Translations under genes and position numbers: made by a program
From: Oscillospiraceae bacterium
Lineage (GTDB): Bacteria > Bacillota > Clostridia > Oscillospirales > Ruminococcaceae
Reading direction: 5' to 3'
DNA: 6,005 nt
NCBI GenBank assembly: GCA_017424665.1
Contig: JAFOYK010000140.1
Location: 1 to 6,005, forward strand
The notes under the pieces: generated by a model
Told to the model about the DNA's origin: nothing
The model's database searches: none
Seen by the model: the letters and a program-made list of their open reading frames with translations, nothing else
Shown: piece by piece, positions 5,300-6,005 of the stretch
Position numbering within the stretch: the stretch's first letter is position 1
How the letters are laid out: every line of letters starts with the position of its first letter

Positions 5300-6005
5300 A
5301 TGAAAGAATTTACGATTTCCAAAAACGACGCAGGCCAGAGAATGGACAAATTCATAACGAAAGCCATTCCGAAACTTCCCTCTTCCCTGCTCTATAAATA
5401 CATACGCCTTAAACGAATCAAGCTTAACGGAAAGCGCTGCGAAATTTCAACCCGCCTTTCCGTAGGCGACCTTGTTTCGTGCTATGTTTCCGACGAATTT
5501 TTTGAAGCCGAGGAAAAACGCCCGGAATTCATGCTTGCTCCTTCGGATATTTCCGTTGTTTACGAGGACGAAAACATCCTTCTTGTAAACAAACCCGCCG
5601 GACTTCTTGTTCACGAAGGTGACCAGTGGTGCGCCGACACCCTTATTGCCAGGATTCAGCATTACCTTTATAAAAAAGGCGAATATGACCCGAAAAACGA
5701 AAACTCCTTCGTTCCGGCACTTTGCAACAGAATCGACCGCAACACCTGCGGAATCGTAATTGCGGCAAAAAACGCGGCAACTCTCCGTGTTCTCAACGAT
5801 AAAATCAAAGACCGCGAACTTGAAAAAAAATATCTTTGCGTTGTTAAAGGAACTCCGAAAAAGCAAAGCGGTTTTCTTGAACATTTCCTTCTGAAAAACG
5901 AAAAAACCAACACTGTTGAAGCTTATAAAGAACCCCGCCCCGGCGCAAAGACCGCAAAAACCAAATACAGCGTTCTTTCTTCCAAAGACGGAATGAGCCT
6001 TTGCG
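5300..6005 (+). CDS. RluA-family 23S/tRNA pseudouridine synthase, N-terminal 235 residues (runs off right edge)
   Basis: RluA-family enzymes convert specific uridines in 23S rRNA or tRNA to pseudouridine. The protein starts with an S4-type RNA-binding domain (about 13-60: QRMDKFITKAIPKLPSSLLY, then IRLKRIKLNGKR). The catalytic domain follows, with YEDENILLVNKPAGLLVH (88-105) and NRIDRNTCG (143-151), in which D146 is the expected catalytic aspartate. KKYLCVVKG (176-184) is also typical. The NRID form in place of HRLD is common among clostridial members. The target uridine cannot be told from the sequence, so I give no rlu letter. The ATG at 5300-5302 has GAGG 7 nt upstream. Members are about 300 residues long, so perhaps 60-80 residues are missing. 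It is the only plus-strand gene here and has its own promoter. Confidence 0.95.
   Translation, partial: MKEFTISKNDAGQRMDKFITKAIPKLPSSLLYKYIRLKRIKLNGKRCEISTRLSVGDLVSCYVSDEFFEAEEKRPEFMLAPSDISVVYEDENILLVNKPAGLLVHEGDQWCADTLIARIQHYLYKKGEYDPKNENSFVPALCNRIDRNTCGIVIAAKNAATLRVLNDKIKDRELEKKYLCVVKGTPKKQSGFLEHFLLKNEKTNTVEAYKEPRPGAKTAKTKYSVLSSKDGMSLC

Noticed and set aside
5447..5913. Minus-strand reading frames opposite the RluA-family gene
   Set aside because: They are antisense to a gene with a clear S4 domain and catalytic NRID motif, and they have no recognisable domain of their own.

Overview
This window reads as ordinary core chromosome from a Gram-positive anaerobe of the Bacillota, most likely a clostridium of the gut type (Oscillospirales-like). 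The basis is the gene set and order (DUF512 radical SAM protein - der - plsY), strong GGAGG ribosome binding sites, near-consensus sigma-A promoters, short intergenic gaps and moderate GC content by eye. The taxonomic placement is inference; no rRNA or other marker is present.

Layout, left to right. Positions 1-2992 hold a tight minus-strand cluster, transcribed right to left: a DUF512/PDZ radical SAM protein (1655-2992), the ribosome-assembly GTPase Der (303-1631) and the first 90 codons of the acyl-glycerophosphate-forming membrane enzyme PlsY (1-270). The gaps are 23 and 32 bp, so these are probably one operon, driven by an AT-rich promoter at 3023-3056. Next comes a stand-alone minus-strand NUDIX hydrolase (3072-3554). 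Upstream of it lies a compact minus-strand unit of the DUF177/YceD protein (3861-4361) and ribosomal protein L32, rpmF (3646-3831). This unit has a perfect consensus promoter (TTGACA, 17 bp, TATAAT; 4390-4418) and a textbook intrinsic terminator (3604-3631). A minus-strand RadC/JAB-domain protein follows (4533-5219). At 5220-5299 transcription diverges, and a plus-strand RluA-family pseudouridine synthase starts at 5300 and runs off the right edge.

Functionally the window is translation and ribosome biogenesis (Der, L32, YceD, RluA-type synthase) plus phospholipid synthesis (PlsY), with two accessory housekeeping enzymes (NUDIX, RadC) and one conserved enzyme of unknown reaction (DUF512). No gap without a gene exceeds about 171 bp. 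I see no tRNA, rRNA, CRISPR array, insertion sequence, prophage or toxin-antitoxin pair, and no candidate for an undescribed multi-gene system. The points most worth a second look are the promoter architecture, the DUF512 protein and its linkage to der-plsY, and a window-wide scarcity of TTA, CTA and TCA codons that leaves long false reading frames opposite the real genes.
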